Below are positions 31,638 to 43,459 of a stretch of DNA of 64,000 nt, one piece after another; the first letter of the stretch is position 1; each line of letters begins with the position of its first letter. The notes beneath the pieces are model-generated. The model was not told the origin of the DNA, ran no database searches, and worked only from the letters and a program-made list of their open reading frames with translations. Source of the stretch: Limnephilus marmoratus (Eukaryota > Arthropoda > Insecta > Trichoptera > Limnephilidae); the NCBI GenBank assembly GCA_917880885.1, contig OU862919.1, forward strand, positions 13,658,001 to 13,722,000. Direction: 5' to 3'. The translations under genes were made by a program, and so were the position numbers.

Positions 31638-32392
31638 TTGATCCCATGAGCGGATACAAAAATCAATCGAAGCCAGACATGAACCAGCGATAAACAAAGG
31701 AGAATTCTGATGAAGCGGATCTTCAACAAGGGCAAGTGACCATCCTATTATTTTTTATCCATTTGATCCCATAGAAAAGAAACAAATTCGGTTAGACCAC
31801 TTCGGTATTTTATTGTTGTTGATATAAAAAATCGCAACGGGCTAATTGTTACAATTGATATTGGCAAGATTTTTTGTGGCTAGCTATGATTATAGTGTCG
31901 CAAAAAACGTAAAAATCGGAATTGTGGTTTCATTGTTTTGATTGTTTTTGAATTTGATGTTTTTTGATACTGTCGATAAAGCAGGCGACGGGTACCGTCG
32001 TTGTTTTATTTGCAACTGAAACTAACAAAGTTTTTTGTGGGTAGTCATATGATTATGCTACGGCAAAAAACAGAAGGATAATTATTATAATACATGAAAT
32101 GTATTAATTGATTATTCAAACAATCTGAAAGCGATCGTTGGACGTTGGTTTGACTCCGAAGTGTTTTTCCAGTCGGTAAAGCAGGCGCACGCCATTTGTA
32201 AAGTCAGATCGAGTCGCGAACTTTCATAACAAAATAATAACAATAGATTTTCTTGTTGTTGAATACATGCATCTAGTGATCTAGTGTTTTGTTAAAACAA
32301 AAGAAACAATCAAGTAAAAGACAGTGCAAGTTTTTTGTGTTTTAGTGTTTAGCGTGGTTAGAAGTGAACCACGCCAGAGCAATCAGTGAGTA

Positions 32393-34882
32393 TTGATTGT
32401 CTGTTATTTACGAAAATCCCTGTTATTTACGAAAATCATGGATTTGAAATATTTAATTGCCCAGTGCGGCATATGTAAGGGAAAATTGTATAGATTTAGC
32501 AATTACTTGGATGGGGAAGAGTTGTTAAATTCGGAAATCGAAATACGTTTGAAAAGAATCGAACCTATTCTAGATGTCTTTAGAAAACTCCAAGATAAAA
32601 TAGAGACATTATTGCCGGATGAATTAAAAAATGGAACCGAGCGAGAAATGTTTGAAAATTTATATTATATTGTATTGGCAAAGGCCAAGGATAAATTCAA
32701 CGAAACCGGTAAAATCATCAATTCTATCAAACTTTCAATCTTTGAACCGCCTCGGTTCAAAGAAGATTATGAGCACAATTGCATTTATTGTAATAAAAAT
32801 CATAAAACTTATAATTGTCAAAAGTTTTTAAATTTAGCAATAGAGGATAGATTGACAACAATACATCGTTTGAATGCTTGTCTGAAATGTTTGTCGGTAG
32901 AACATAAATTTCCGGATTGTAAAAATAAATATAGTTGTCACAAGTGTGGAGCGAATTCACACAACACTTTATTACATTTACAAAATGAAGGAATGCAAAG
33001 TCATCAGGGAAGTGATACTTCTTCAAGAGGACTTATTATTAAAAATTGCGCATTAAAATCATCCAGCAGAAAAGCTGATATCCCTATTACCGGAATTCAT
33101 AATGAAATAAAGCATATTAAAAACATTGTGGATTTGGAAATATCTTCCAATTATTCGCCATATTCAAAGAGGATTGAATGCCTAGTATTGTCGGAGGTGA
33201 CCAGTAATCTGCCGCAAATCTCATTTCAGAAAAAAGGCACCGGCATCCCCCAAGGATTGCAATTGGCAGATCCAAACATTAATGAAACCGGCCCGATAGA
33301 CATGTTGATCGAGGCTGACACTTTCAAGGAGACTCTGCACTCTGACCGGATGAAGATTCAAGATTCCGGACCCATCTTCACTTCAGAAAAGAGGCCAGTA
33401 AAAATTTGTAATCTTTCACTCAACTTAAAACATAAGCAAATTGAAAATTTGTTGAAATTAGAGGAGCTAAATCCTATTGAACATAGGAATCACGAGGAGC
33501 GAGCGTGTGAAGAAAGCTTCACAGCTGCTCAGAAAAGAGATGGCAGAGGCCGTTTCATTGTAAGTTTAATACAACGCCCCTGTGCGAAACAGCTAGGCGA
33601 AAGTCTCCCTATGGCGGAGAAGAGATTGTATAATTTGGAGAAAAAATTAGCCTCAAACCCAGAATTAATGAAAGATTACAAGAATTTTATGCAGGAGTGT
33701 AAAGACTTAGGTCATATGACGCAATGTGAACCATTGTCACAAAATCAAATACCTTATTATCTGCCTCACCATGCGATGATCAAGGAATCTAGTACAACTA
33801 GGAGGACCAGAGTCGTAGTCGATGGATCAGCTAAATCCTCAACTGGAATTATCCCAAATGATGCCCTCATGATTGGGCCGACATTGCAAAAGGATTTATG
33901 TGCACATCTGTTGAATTTCAGAAAACATCAGTACGCGTTAACAGCCGACATAGAAAAAATGTCCCGGCAGATATTAGTGCAGCCAGAGGATAGGGACTTA
34001 CAACGTATCCTTTGGAGAGACGCACCCAGCGAGGAGATTCAACATTATCGATTGAATACAGTCTACGGTCTGGGATCATCATTCTTAGCCCCAAGATGTT
34101 TGGAGCGGCTAGGAAATGAAAATCAAGGCACAAATCCCAAGGTCAGTCACATTCTTAAAGAAATTTTTTACATGGATGACCTGATGGCGGGTGACAGTGG
34201 TGAAGAAGATTGCTTGCTAAGTAGAAGCAAACGACGGATGTTATCCTACATAGCATCCATTTTTAATCCCCCGGGTCTGATAAGACCTGTAACGATAGTA
34301 GCGAAGCTACTAATGCAACGTCTGTGGCAGAACAAAACTCAGTGGGTTGAAGATATATCTCCTGACATTTGGAAAGTTTGGAGAGCTTATATGGAAGAAT
34401 TGCCGCAGATAAATAATGTGAAGGTACCTAGGAGAATCATTTGTCAAAAGCATGTGATATCAGAAGATAATGCTGCGGATGTACTATCCAGAGATATTAG
34501 GACTTCTCAATTATTGACATCCACCATTTGGTGGCACGGACCCGATTGGCTAACTCTTGCACCATCCAGTTGGCCATGCGGAGAATCTACGTACATAGAT
34601 CCACCTGAGGTGAAAACAAAAACTGTAGTGTTGGCAACAGTAACGCAAGATTTGGATATTTTCAGGAACTACATCTCTCTACTAAATCCTTATGTACATA
34701 ATGATTTACCTTGCGTAGGCGGCAGGCTTTCCGAAGGAAAATTGCTGTCAATAAATCAACGACATCCAATCTTGCTGCCACCACATCATAATTTAACCAA
34801 ATTAATTATGAAAAACTACTATCATTTACACTTGCATGCAGGTACTCATACCTTATTGGCAATAATCAGATTGAAGTTCTAG
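32393..34882 (+). pseudogene. BEL/Pao Gag-Pol frame with in-frame deletions
   Basis: An 829-codon frame. The Gag C-terminus has zinc knuckles (CIYCNKNHKTYNCQKF, then CLKCLSVEHKFPDC and CHKCGANSHNTLLH, about residues 125-200). A shortened protease follows, with only the LADPNINETGPIDMLIEAD end and no DSG active site. The reverse transcriptase has VVVDGSAKS, LTADIEKM and the YMDD box (34169-34180), but the fingers/thumb are shortened and the RNase H is reduced to DNAADVLSRD. The frame stops at the start of the integrase zinc domain. The capsid part of Gag is also mostly missing. The ATG at 32438 (MDLKYLIAQCG) is an alternative start. The protein cannot be a working polyprotein. Confidence 0.8.
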
Positions 34883-35044
34883 CCAATAATAGGAAAATTT
34901 AGTGAAAATGATAATAAGGAAATGTGTAATATGTTTTAGATCAAATACAAAGACTATGCAGCAAATAATGGCAGACCTTGCAGCCGAAAGGAGCTTATAT
35001 ATTTTTGTTATTAATGTTTTTCTTATGTATGTTTATTTGTATGT

Positions 35045-35290
35045 GTGGTGTCAAAAGCCATACACTTAGAACTTGAACTGTCTTTGAATACAGAAAGTTT
35101 TTTAAATGCCTTGAAGCGTTTTATCGAGCGTAGTGGAAGGCCGAGTAAATTATTTTCAGATAATGCTACTACCTACTATCGGAAAATCATTATCGGGGCT
35201 ATCAATTCAATGGGGGTACATTCCGACAAGGGCGCTGCACTTTGGAGGCCTTTGAGAAGTCAGAATGAAATCTGTTTAAATGTCGGTTGA
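35045..35290 (+). pseudogene. BEL/Pao integrase core fragment
   Basis: KAIHLELELSLNTESFLNAL followed by SGRPSKLFSDNATTY carries the D of the integrase DDE core, then the frame shifts. The preceding zinc domain (HLHLHAGTH before 34882 and a CVIC-like piece near 34930) is in other frames. Confidence 0.7.
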
Positions 35291-35341
35291 AACGGCTAGC
35301 AAGTAACTCCTTATTGATATATGAGGAATTAATACCGTTTT

Positions 35342-35848
35342 GTGTCAGATGAATTTTGTTTAAATTCTAGTCCTCTTACCCCATTGTCAAATGATCCAAA
35401 TGACCTAAACTCCCTCAGTCCCGGTCACTTTCTTGTTGGTGAAAGCTTAGCGGCGATTCCAGAACAAGATCTACAAAATATTTCAGTCAACAGGCTGAAT
35501 AACTATCAAAAGTTATCCTTACTAATACAATGTTTTTGGTCGAGGTGGCGATTGGAATACCTGGCGCAGCTCCAAAGCAGAACGAAGTGGACCAACGGAC
35601 CTAATGCGCAACTAAAACCAGGCGATATGGTGGTCTTGAAGGAAGACAACCTACCACCATGTGTGTGGAAACTCGGACGTGTAATTGCAGTCCATCCAGG
35701 AGCTGACGGGAGAGTACGTGTGGCAACTCTCAAAACCTCGCATGGAACTACTCAGAGGGCCATCTCAAAGCTGTGTCTATTGCCAATAGACGATAACGAG
35801 GAGCTGAAGATGTCAACATCCCCACCCAACGGACCAGACGCTGTGTAA
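35342..35848 (+). pseudogene. BEL/Pao C-terminal (DUF5641-like) frame
   Basis: LNSLSPGHFLVGESLAAIPE, CFWSRWRLEYLAQLQSRTKW and GDMVVLKEDNLPPCVWKLGR are the hallmark C-terminal segment of BEL/Pao Pol. It is in a frame separate from the integrase core, so the gene is broken. Confidence 0.75.
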
Positions 35849-36616
35849 GCACAAAATGCAAAAAAAAGGAACTTGTGCTTTATGAAAAAAAACAATGAGT
35901 GCATAAAACAAGATAAACCAATAAGTAGTAAAAAAAAGGCAATATAAAAATTTGTACGTTGAAGGTAAAAAATAATATAAAAATTTGTACGTTAAAAGTA
36001 ACCAAAAAGGACAAAAAGAAGATATAATAATAAATTAAAAGTAAAAATCAGTGTACAAAATGTGGAAAAATGTGGAGCAATAAAAACTTGAGTGTGGTAG
36101 GGAGTGATATAAAAAATAATAAAACAAAAAAAGGATTGTAGATCCATATATTTAAAAAAAAAGGATAAAAACACTTAATGAACACTTATAAACTAACATA
36201 GCCTGCTGGCTAGAATTGCAAACTGCATATATAGATATATCTGGAGACATTGTAATAATTCCAAATGTGGCAATGAACTATGGAAGGAAGGATGAATTAT
36301 CTTTATTAAATTTTTTCCCGAGGAAGGAAGGAAGGATGACCAGGAAACCTGCCGCGACATGATTGTGCTGTCTATATTATATGTTTATATGTAATTATTG
36401 TTATGGTTTCTGTTTGTTTTTAAAAATGTAGTTTGTTTTTGGAATTATCTTAGTGTGTTATGTTATTGAATAACTTTAAAATTAATTTAATGAATTTGAA
36501 TTTGATTTGAGCAAAGTCAATATTTAATTTAGGCTCATAATTTGTTTGCATAATGTTATTTGTATAATTTGCAGAAAAATGGATTCGATATTTCAAAATA
36601 AATATCTGCCCATTTT

Positions 36617-36627
36617 GGGGCGGAGGA
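36617..36627 (+). promoter_or_regulatory. BEL/Pao polypurine tract
   Basis: ggggcggagga directly precedes the 3' LTR, the plus-strand priming site. Confidence 0.6.
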
Positions 36628-37044
36628 TGTTTAGAATTAAACCCAGGACGCAAACCAATTATGCAGTTTGAGTTACTATCAAAGGTTGGATTGCGATCCA
36701 AGAGTTGTCTGATTTGTTCGTTAGATGTCGATAGAATCATTTTTTGTTCTTTGTCTTTCTCACACAACGAACAAGGGAAATATAGATGTATGAAATCCTT
36801 ATAAAAGGGTTGCATCGGTAAAATTAACTCACTTCTTTACGAAAACTTGCACTAAGAAATTAAAATACTACTGAACCCTTGTCCGTTGGGTGGGGAAAGT
36901 TATTGTCGTCAGTTATAAGTTTATAAATATCAAATCATAACAATAAAAATTCAAGAACTTAAAGTTAAAACAAAAAAGTGCTTCATTTATAAAAAACCAG
37001 TCTACCCAAAGAAATTCTCCTGAGTGAAGACCTCAATTTTTTAC
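36628..37044 (+). repeat. BEL/Pao 3' LTR
   Basis: Same as the 5' LTR apart from one base near 36917. The next base is t where the 5' copy has a, so the true end may be ...aca with a change here. Confidence 0.85.
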
Positions 37045-37282
37045 TTCAATTCAATTTTTTGTTTCAATCATTTAATTTATTTAATAAAGGGAATTAACAA
37101 CAAAATATCTTGTAATTCTAAGAAAAGATTATATTTATTATTTGCAAATAAATATTATTACAAACATATATTGATGTAAAAACACCTCCTGCTGTTTGCT
37201 TTCGAAACTAAACAACCCAATGCCTCTAAATCGAAATTTTTTAAGCGGAATGCTGGGTCTTAACCTATTTTTAATATTATAC

Positions 37283-37700
37283 TAGCTGGTACCCGGCATG
37301 CGTTGCCATGCCATTTAATAAAGAAATTGTATCTCCCTGTGTGTCCTTTCGCATTCGTCCCGTTCCCCTTCCGCCTCCCCTTCCTCTCCCGCGTCCCCTT
37401 CCCTTTTGCGTTACTACTCCGCCTCCTCTACCTTCCCTCTCCTCCACACGCCCTTCCCCCGTCCCGCGAACCCCCCTCCCAGTCCCGGTATATTCAGTTT
37501 TCAAACAGCTCGCGTGCCACCTATTGCAATTTTTTTATTCAAATTTCATAATGCCAGAGCTCACCAGTAGTTTTATAGAAACCTTGTCCTGACAATAACG
37601 AACACACATAAAAAAGAATTATCCAATTTGGTGCAGTCGTTCGGAAGTTATGCACGTACATACATTTCGGCGATTCATTTTTATTTATAAGAAGAAAGAT
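37283..37700 (+). repeat. C/T-tract dispersed repeat (complete copy)
   Basis: tagctggtacccggcatgcg, a short block (ttaataaagaaattgtatct), about 130 bases of nearly pure pyrimidine, then cgtgccacctattgcaat and ataatgccagagctcaccag, then ccaatttggtgcagtcgttc, ending aagaagaaagat. This is the best reference copy of the family in the window. Confidence 0.7.
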
Positions 37701-37779
37701 GATTAATTCTTTCGGTTAGATTTTATGTGAAGTTATACTTCCTTCTTGTTTTGGTGTGTACATTATCAAAATGGGAGGC

Positions 37780-38130
37780 GGGTGTGGGTACCGCCGCCCC
37801 GGGAACCATTTATTGGATAACCAACACCCCTTCCATAGGTCACCCCAAGTGATTTACTACATTTGTTAATTTTGCAGGGGTGCCCGGGTTCGTTGGGTGA
37901 GGTCTAGATCTTGGCGGGGAATGCGTTTGCCCACCGGGAATGTGTGGTGCGCCGGATCGGGAGAGATTGGTTGAGGGTACCTAATCTGGACCTCTCCAAC
38001 TGTACTCTCTTGACCCATCGGCTTGCAGTGAGAGGGACGGATTCATGCGTCCATCACTCCTGGACACATTGACCTCAGATTTAGCAAGCCCTTTATGTGT
38101 GATGGATCGTCCGTCAGTGTTCCAACTCAC
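37780..38130 (+). repeat. SINE-like element (copy 3)
   Basis: gggtgtgggtaccgccgcc, ggataaccaacaccccttcc and ggtgcccgggttcgttgggt align with copies at 28380 and 60360. The LINE-like tail is missing or diverged. Confidence 0.5.
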
Positions 38131-38679
38131 ATTAACTTAATTGTATATATGTATACACTTTCCAAACTGTGATTTTAGTGATCATAAATTATATCATCAC
38201 GGTTTAATCATGAGTTTTCTAAATAAATGTAAGTGGTGTACTTGTAAGAATTTTTGTAATAAATGTGATTGTTATATTGTATAACGTATACACAATTTTT
38301 TTAAAAATTTTATTTATAAAAGAAAGACAAACATTCCCGGGTTATGAATAACCCAACAATGTTTGAAAATCTCCTACTACCACCACAGTAAGCGGAAAAT
38401 GTTGCGTGTGTCATGGTGGAAGACTTAGCCAGCTGAGGAATCGAACTCGCGACGCCCGGGTGGGACACAAATGCGACGCCCACTGTTCAATATACAATAA
38501 TGATAATTGTTCTTGCCTTTATTTAGAATTACTATATATTTTAGTCTTTTAAATTAAAGTATCTAAATAGGGGGCCGCGACATTTTCCTCTGCCCCGGGC
38601 GGCTGACACCCACGCTATACCACTGTCAGGTATGTTTATCAAACTAGACAAAATAATTTTGAAAAAAATTTCTTTCCAG

Positions 38680-39173
38680 AGAATGAATGCAAAACACACT
38701 GGAAACGTTTGCGGGAACAATACAGAAAGGCCATACGATTCAGATGTGAAGCAACTGGCAGGCGAAGACCATGGAAGCTGGAATTCGAAATGAGTTTCCT
38801 TCTGCCACACATGAAAGAGATAACTTATGTCCCAAGATACTCTAACGAAGGAGAAAAAACCCAAGAAGACAATACCATTGAAAATCTTAACTGCAAAGAT
38901 ATTGAAGAAGAAACAGAAAAACTGATTGACCAGTTACAATCATCTCCTGAGTCTACATTCCTTGATAGCTCAAAAAGAGATAGCAATAGAAAGTCCAGCG
39001 ATGCAACTACATCTGACCATCCATTGATTAATTTTTTCACCAGTTTGGGAGAGACAACGCTTACTCTGCCACACCACCTGCAGATGGAAGTAAAAAGAAA
39101 GGTTTTCGAAGCCGTCCACCAGGCTGAAATTGCAGCTCTAAATGATAATGTTTCTGTAACTAAATCAGAATAG
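38680..39173 (+). CDS. MADF-BESS DNA-binding protein, exon 2
   Basis: The acceptor tctttccag precedes 38680, and AG completes Glu46. It reads NECKTHWKRLREQYRKAI, which completes the MADF domain (to about residue 85, ending near EFEMSFLLPHM). An acidic, Ser-rich linker follows (residues 95-157). The C-terminal block starting DHPLINFFTSLGE (residues about 158-195) fits the BESS protein-interaction motif. The stop is at 39171-39173 and the protein is 209 residues, usual for the family. The protein is probably a nuclear transcription or chromatin factor; its targets cannot be told from sequence. An antisense LINE starts about 20 bases after the stop, so the natural 3' UTR is disrupted or contains the LINE. 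Confidence 0.85.
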
Positions 39174-39194
39174 GAGTAAACTTATCAAAAATTA

Positions 39195-39665
39195 ATACAT
39201 TAACTCCACACAGGAGGCCCTAGGAAAAATCATTTCTCTCTGGGCTTATGTCATCTTTGGGGATACTTTGTGGAGGGCCTTTTTGAGGGGAGGTCTTGAA
39301 GACACCCATAATGTGGGAGGGAGGAAACCCAGAGGCCGGCCAATCATTCCACAGCCGAGCTGTTGAACTCAGGAACAGGTCTTACAAGCGACCCATTCTC
39401 AGGTGACAAATGTCAACCGTATACAAACGTTTGGCATGTTTCCTGGCCATGCACCTGTTGCCAAAGGAATCAATGACGTTAGTTCCTGGGAGCATATTCA
39501 TTTGAAATACCACACCTGACGTCTGTGCTCTAAAGATTGCAATCCATGCAAGATGGGGGAATCTATCAAACAGACCGGTCGTTTCTGCACAGTCAACGGC
39601 TTTTTTAAAAGTATTTTGGGGCTTCAGATCAGAGAAATGTGGCTGATAGCTCCGTTGTAAGTCCA
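39195..39665 (-). pseudogene. LINE RT C-terminus and 3' UTR
   Basis: Minus-strand text includes KRLYTVDICHLRMGRL and the 3' stem-loop region near 39210-39250. Same family as 4960-5270, here 5' truncated and inserted antisense just after the MADF-BESS stop codon. Confidence 0.6.
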
Positions 39666-39679
39666 TCTGCTCATGGAGC

Positions 39680-40326
39680 AACTGAAAAAAAACCAGTTGG
39701 CAACTCAAGTCGCTAACCTGTGTACTTCAATGGCGGCCCGCACACTACGCAACTTATCAAAGATCAGTTTTCAACGCCGACGCAACCTGTCACTCGCAAC
39801 TCACTGTGCAAGTCGCCAGCTAGTCGCCAGTGCGTTTCAGTTGTCAGTTGCGCCTCACGAGCTGTCAGTTTTGTAATATATAAATGTTATCTGAGCCATT
39901 GACCTACTATATCTAGACAAGCCCTCTCATAGTAAAAATAAGAAAAACATAACCCCAAGTAACAGTAATTTCGCCATCTTGCTGCGAGTTCCCTGTAATA
40001 TAAAACTGAGCACCAAGTTATCCCATGGTGTAATTTGTCGAACTAATACATCAATAATTGGTCACATTTTGGATGCGTGAAAATATCGACAAGCTGCGTT
40101 GTGTAAAAGTGGTTTTCAAAGTGGGGGTCGCTAGACATTCATAAATTTAATTAGAATGATGGATAACATATAAAATACATTTGCCTAATAAATAATGTAT
40201 TGTTTTTATTTATTTTTTCATTATCAGTAATTTTAGTTAGAAAAAACGTAATGTGAGTCATTTTTAAAACTTTTATGTTTGCATACAAAATTTTTATATT
40301 AAAAAAATTATATGTTTATTTCGAAC
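39680..40326. other. Intergenic stretch
   Basis: No gene recognised. Around 40105-40130 the text gtggttttcaaagtgggggt resembles a Charlie-type hAT left end, without a visible partner. Confidence 0.4.
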
Positions 40327-40328
40327 TA

Positions 40329-41130
40329 CAAGAGTCAGTCAAAAATTAATGCCTCCTTTTTTTCTAATTAAATAAAGTTACTTAAATGAAAAAATTGAAT
40401 TTGAAAATTGTGCTATTCCTCAAACTTTCATCTACAATCTACTGCAATAGTAACTTTCTGAGTCAACAGGTGTCAGCATTGTCGTCGTTTACAAAATGAC
40501 CGATATCAATTTTCGTATTAGTCAGCGTTCTGTGATTGAATTCTTGAATGCAGAAGGTGAAACACCTATTCGCGTTCATGAGAGACTGAAAAATGTGTAC
40601 AGTGATGCGGCTGCACAAAAATTGTGACCGGAGACGAAACATGGGTTTCATGGAACCTGAACAGTCAATGGAATGGCATCACACAAACTCACTGAGGATG
40701 AAAAAATTAAAACTATTGTGAAATGCTGCCTGCTCATTACATAATAATAATAAACTGCGATCGGCAGGGTAAGTTATTTGCGACAGTGTTCAGGGATGCA
40801 GAGGGTCTGATTATGGTTGATATTTGGAGCAGCGATGCACAATAAATTCTGTCCAATATGTCACAACCCTTAAAATGTTTAAAGCACGTCTTTCGCCCAA
40901 CAAAGGTATGGCGGATGGCCTTAGGAAGTAGGACCGTGCCTTTTACCACTCTGGGATACATGCCCTTGTTAAAAGATGGACCAAAACTTTGGGAATGGAT
41001 GGAGATTATATTGAAAAGTGACAAATTATTTGTCAATAGTATGGTTTTCATCCTACGTAATTACAATTTTTAATTCTCGACAATTAAAGGATAAAAAGCA
41101 TAGGAGGCATTACTTTTTGACTGACCCTCG
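40329..41130 (+). mobile_element. mariner-like element, deletion derivative
   Basis: Inverted ends gagtcagtcaaaaattaatg and, from the right, gagggtcagtcaaaaagtaa, flanked by TA (40327-40328 and 41131-41132). The transposase is broken: MTDINFRISQRSVIEFLNAE and TPIRVHERLKNVYSDAA (helix-turn-helix part, from 40498), then a jump to VTGDETWVSWNLNSQWN-like text near 40620 and a decayed VFRDAEGLIMVDIW segment near 40787. The full element would be about 1.3 kb. Confidence 0.8.
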
Positions 41131-41132
41131 TA

Positions 41133-42170
41133 TAAAATTTGAAACATCCCCTTTCCAAAAAGTTTTTAGTTTTCGGATACATTCAGAAATATTCCATTTA
41201 TTTGAATTTTATCGCAAAACGGAAATATTTTGACCCTCTGATAAAATACGGTCGAGGCCTGAGGGGTTAAATATTATAATTTTCGAAATTTTTAATTTAC
41301 TGGAAAACTAAGTATAATAGGTATTTTACCAACTATTAGTTATTTTACCTACTATACTTAGTTTGTAACCACCGTACATATTACGTACTATTTTTATCGT
41401 ATTGAAATTATCGAAGATTGTAGTGGATAATCCAACATCTTATTTTTAGACGGTTCTGCCTTGGTTGATAATAATAATAATAATAAAGGATGGTGTCTTC
41501 ATCATCATATGATTCTGTACATGCGTGCTATATGAATGCAATATGAGAGTAACGGATGACAGCTGAAGTGTTGTTCTTCATTCTATGGTTAAATAAGCTA
41601 AGATAATTACTGAAATCGTAAAGTTGTGTTGCACCGTGAGATAAGCTTGTTTGCCAACCAATTTGCAACCTTGCATTTTAGTTTGGTTTTGGTTTCTCCG
41701 TGAGCAAAGAAAGGACCTTCTTTCCCATGAATAATGTATGTCACAGGAGAGATTATAAATTTTGCATTCAGTTTAATCCTTCCTCCATACCAAAGCCAAC
41801 CTTCCAACATCGAACTTAGTTTGGAGTTGGAAGGTTGGCTGATCGTGTGATTGTGGCTGCGGCCAACCCTCCAACTCCGAACTCCAAAATGGCGGATGCC
41901 GAACAGCTGATTCGGCGCTGTATCTTATCAGTTACCTATAATTGTGCAGGCGGCGCTTCAGTTTCCATAATATTGATTTCAATTCGTAAAGCTAAAAAAA
42001 TAATTTCAAACAATTTTTGTACAACTCTCCGGTAATAATATTGCCTAGACTGTTGTGTTGGGCCAACTCGCACTAACCAGTCATCACCGATCACCTCAGA
42101 GGCGATCCAGGGCCAACTCGAACTCTAACCTTCCAACTCGAACTTCCAACGCACAAACTACCCCTCCACA
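41133..42170. other. Stretch with short inverted repeats
   Basis: 41797-41837 is a hairpin (ccaaccttccaac / gttggaaggttgg) flanked by further accttccaac and gccaactcgaac motifs to 42150. No gene was found. Confidence 0.4.
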
Positions 42171-42173
42171 CAA

Positions 42174-42988
42174 TAGGCCACTTGCATGGATTTCATAACG
42201 ACTTGGAAAAAATCATGTGGATAGATCTTTTTACTAAGATTAAGAAAATGTTAGTAAAATTGTTTAGAAATGTACAGTTGTTTTTATTTTTAAATAAATA
42301 AATCCATTATTTGGGCTCATGACGTCACTACATGAAAATGTCCCGTCTCCGAAAATGTTCCTATTAATTTAAAAAAATTCCACACTGATTTATTTTTTTT
42401 TATATGGCATCACTTTGATTTCAGGCGAATTTTTGAATTCGTTCACTAGATTTATTGTTTGTTCTCTGCGAACTTATCATTTGATTTCACTTTTTGACAG
42501 ATGTTCTGAAGATGTTGGTACGTGTTTTAGAGGTATAATGATTATGGTGCTGATTTTAACAAAATTAAATTTTATAATATTCTTATTATTATTATAATTT
42601 ACAAGCACAAGTATATTACATTGAATTTAGTAATATATACGCTGTACAATATAATGATTTATGATCAACAAGATGGATCAAGGAAAAAAAATATTTATGA
42701 GATGTAATATTTTTGGTATGCCTCGTTATTCTCCTGTGCAATTCGTGTGGAAAACGTTATTTTTTTTAAAATGATTTTCGGCTATGTAATTATCGTTTTT
42801 TCACACCTATAAAATTATGTCCCGTCTTTCCGGTTTATAAAAAATGGTCTGATTTATCGGATTGAAATTTTCAAAAAATCCCCAGGGTTTCAAAAATACG
42901 ATTAAAAAAAAAATAAAAATGCAGAATGTCTTAGAATATTTGCCTAAACCGAAAATTTTTTTAAAAAAATGTGATGCAAGTGGCCTAT
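42174..42988. mobile_element. Possible TIR element
   Basis: ataggccacttgcatg at 42173 is mirrored as atgcaagtggcctat at 42974-42988. There is no clear target duplication and no coding capacity. Class unknown. Confidence 0.4.
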
Positions 42989-42999
42989 CGTCCAAATGT

Positions 43000-43300
43000 T
43001 TGAAGTTGGATGTTGGCCGCAGTGTGGCCCTACCATAGGCTGATGGACCATTGCACATTGAAATTAAGGCCACTGATGACAGATTGAATTCTTCTTGATG
43101 GAATTCTTCTTTCTTAGTTTGAGATGATGGCTGGTACAAGTAGGTTTGCTGAGATTTTTTTCCAAATATTTGATGGTAGGTATCCAGCATCCAAATGAAT
43201 TTACGGAAAAAATTGTCCATCCTAATAAAGACCCCTGTGGGCCGGACTTCTGCATTTGCAGTGTTGAAGAATCGTACACGGTGTAAAGCTCTGCAATTGT
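43000..43300 (-). other. Unrecognised minus-strand frame
   Basis: A minus frame reading MDNFFRKFIWMLDTYHQI then KKSQQTYLYQPSSQTKK crosses this stretch with a second frame overlapping. I do not recognise it and see no splice context. It may be a TE or gene remnant. Confidence 0.2.
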
Positions 43301-43459
43301 AGTGACGACCTTACTCTTTCATTTCGCCTTTGGATATTACCCTGATTAGATTAGTTGAAGACAAAATTAAAAATGTCTATTATGGTGTCTACGAGTTTGT
43401 TTTGACAAAAATATCTTTTTGTTTATTGAAGTTTCTTGTTCGTACCGATGGGGTTAAGG

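Larger units (their letters stand above)
31201..37044 (+). mobile_element. BEL/Pao LTR retrotransposon, internally deleted
   Basis: A 5.8-kb element with two 417-bp LTRs (31201-31617 and 36628-37044) that I could distinguish at a single base (c/t at about 31486/36917). A primer-binding site follows the 5' LTR and a purine tract precedes the 3' LTR. The internal region holds a 829-codon Gag-Pol frame with several domains shortened or missing, a broken integrase and a C-terminal DUF5641-like frame. The flanks atatt and ttcaa do not match, so no target duplication is visible. It lies in intron 1 of the MADF gene, same orientation. Confidence 0.85.

Noticed and set aside
37277..37592. Frames of 75-94 codons rich in Gly/Arg/Glu or Pro/Leu/Ser
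   Set aside because: Low-complexity translations of the C/T-rich block of a dispersed repeat.
42807..43279. 137-codon minus-strand frame
   Set aside because: No recognisable domain; its C-terminal half overlaps a possible inverted-repeat element, so listed only as unrecognised.
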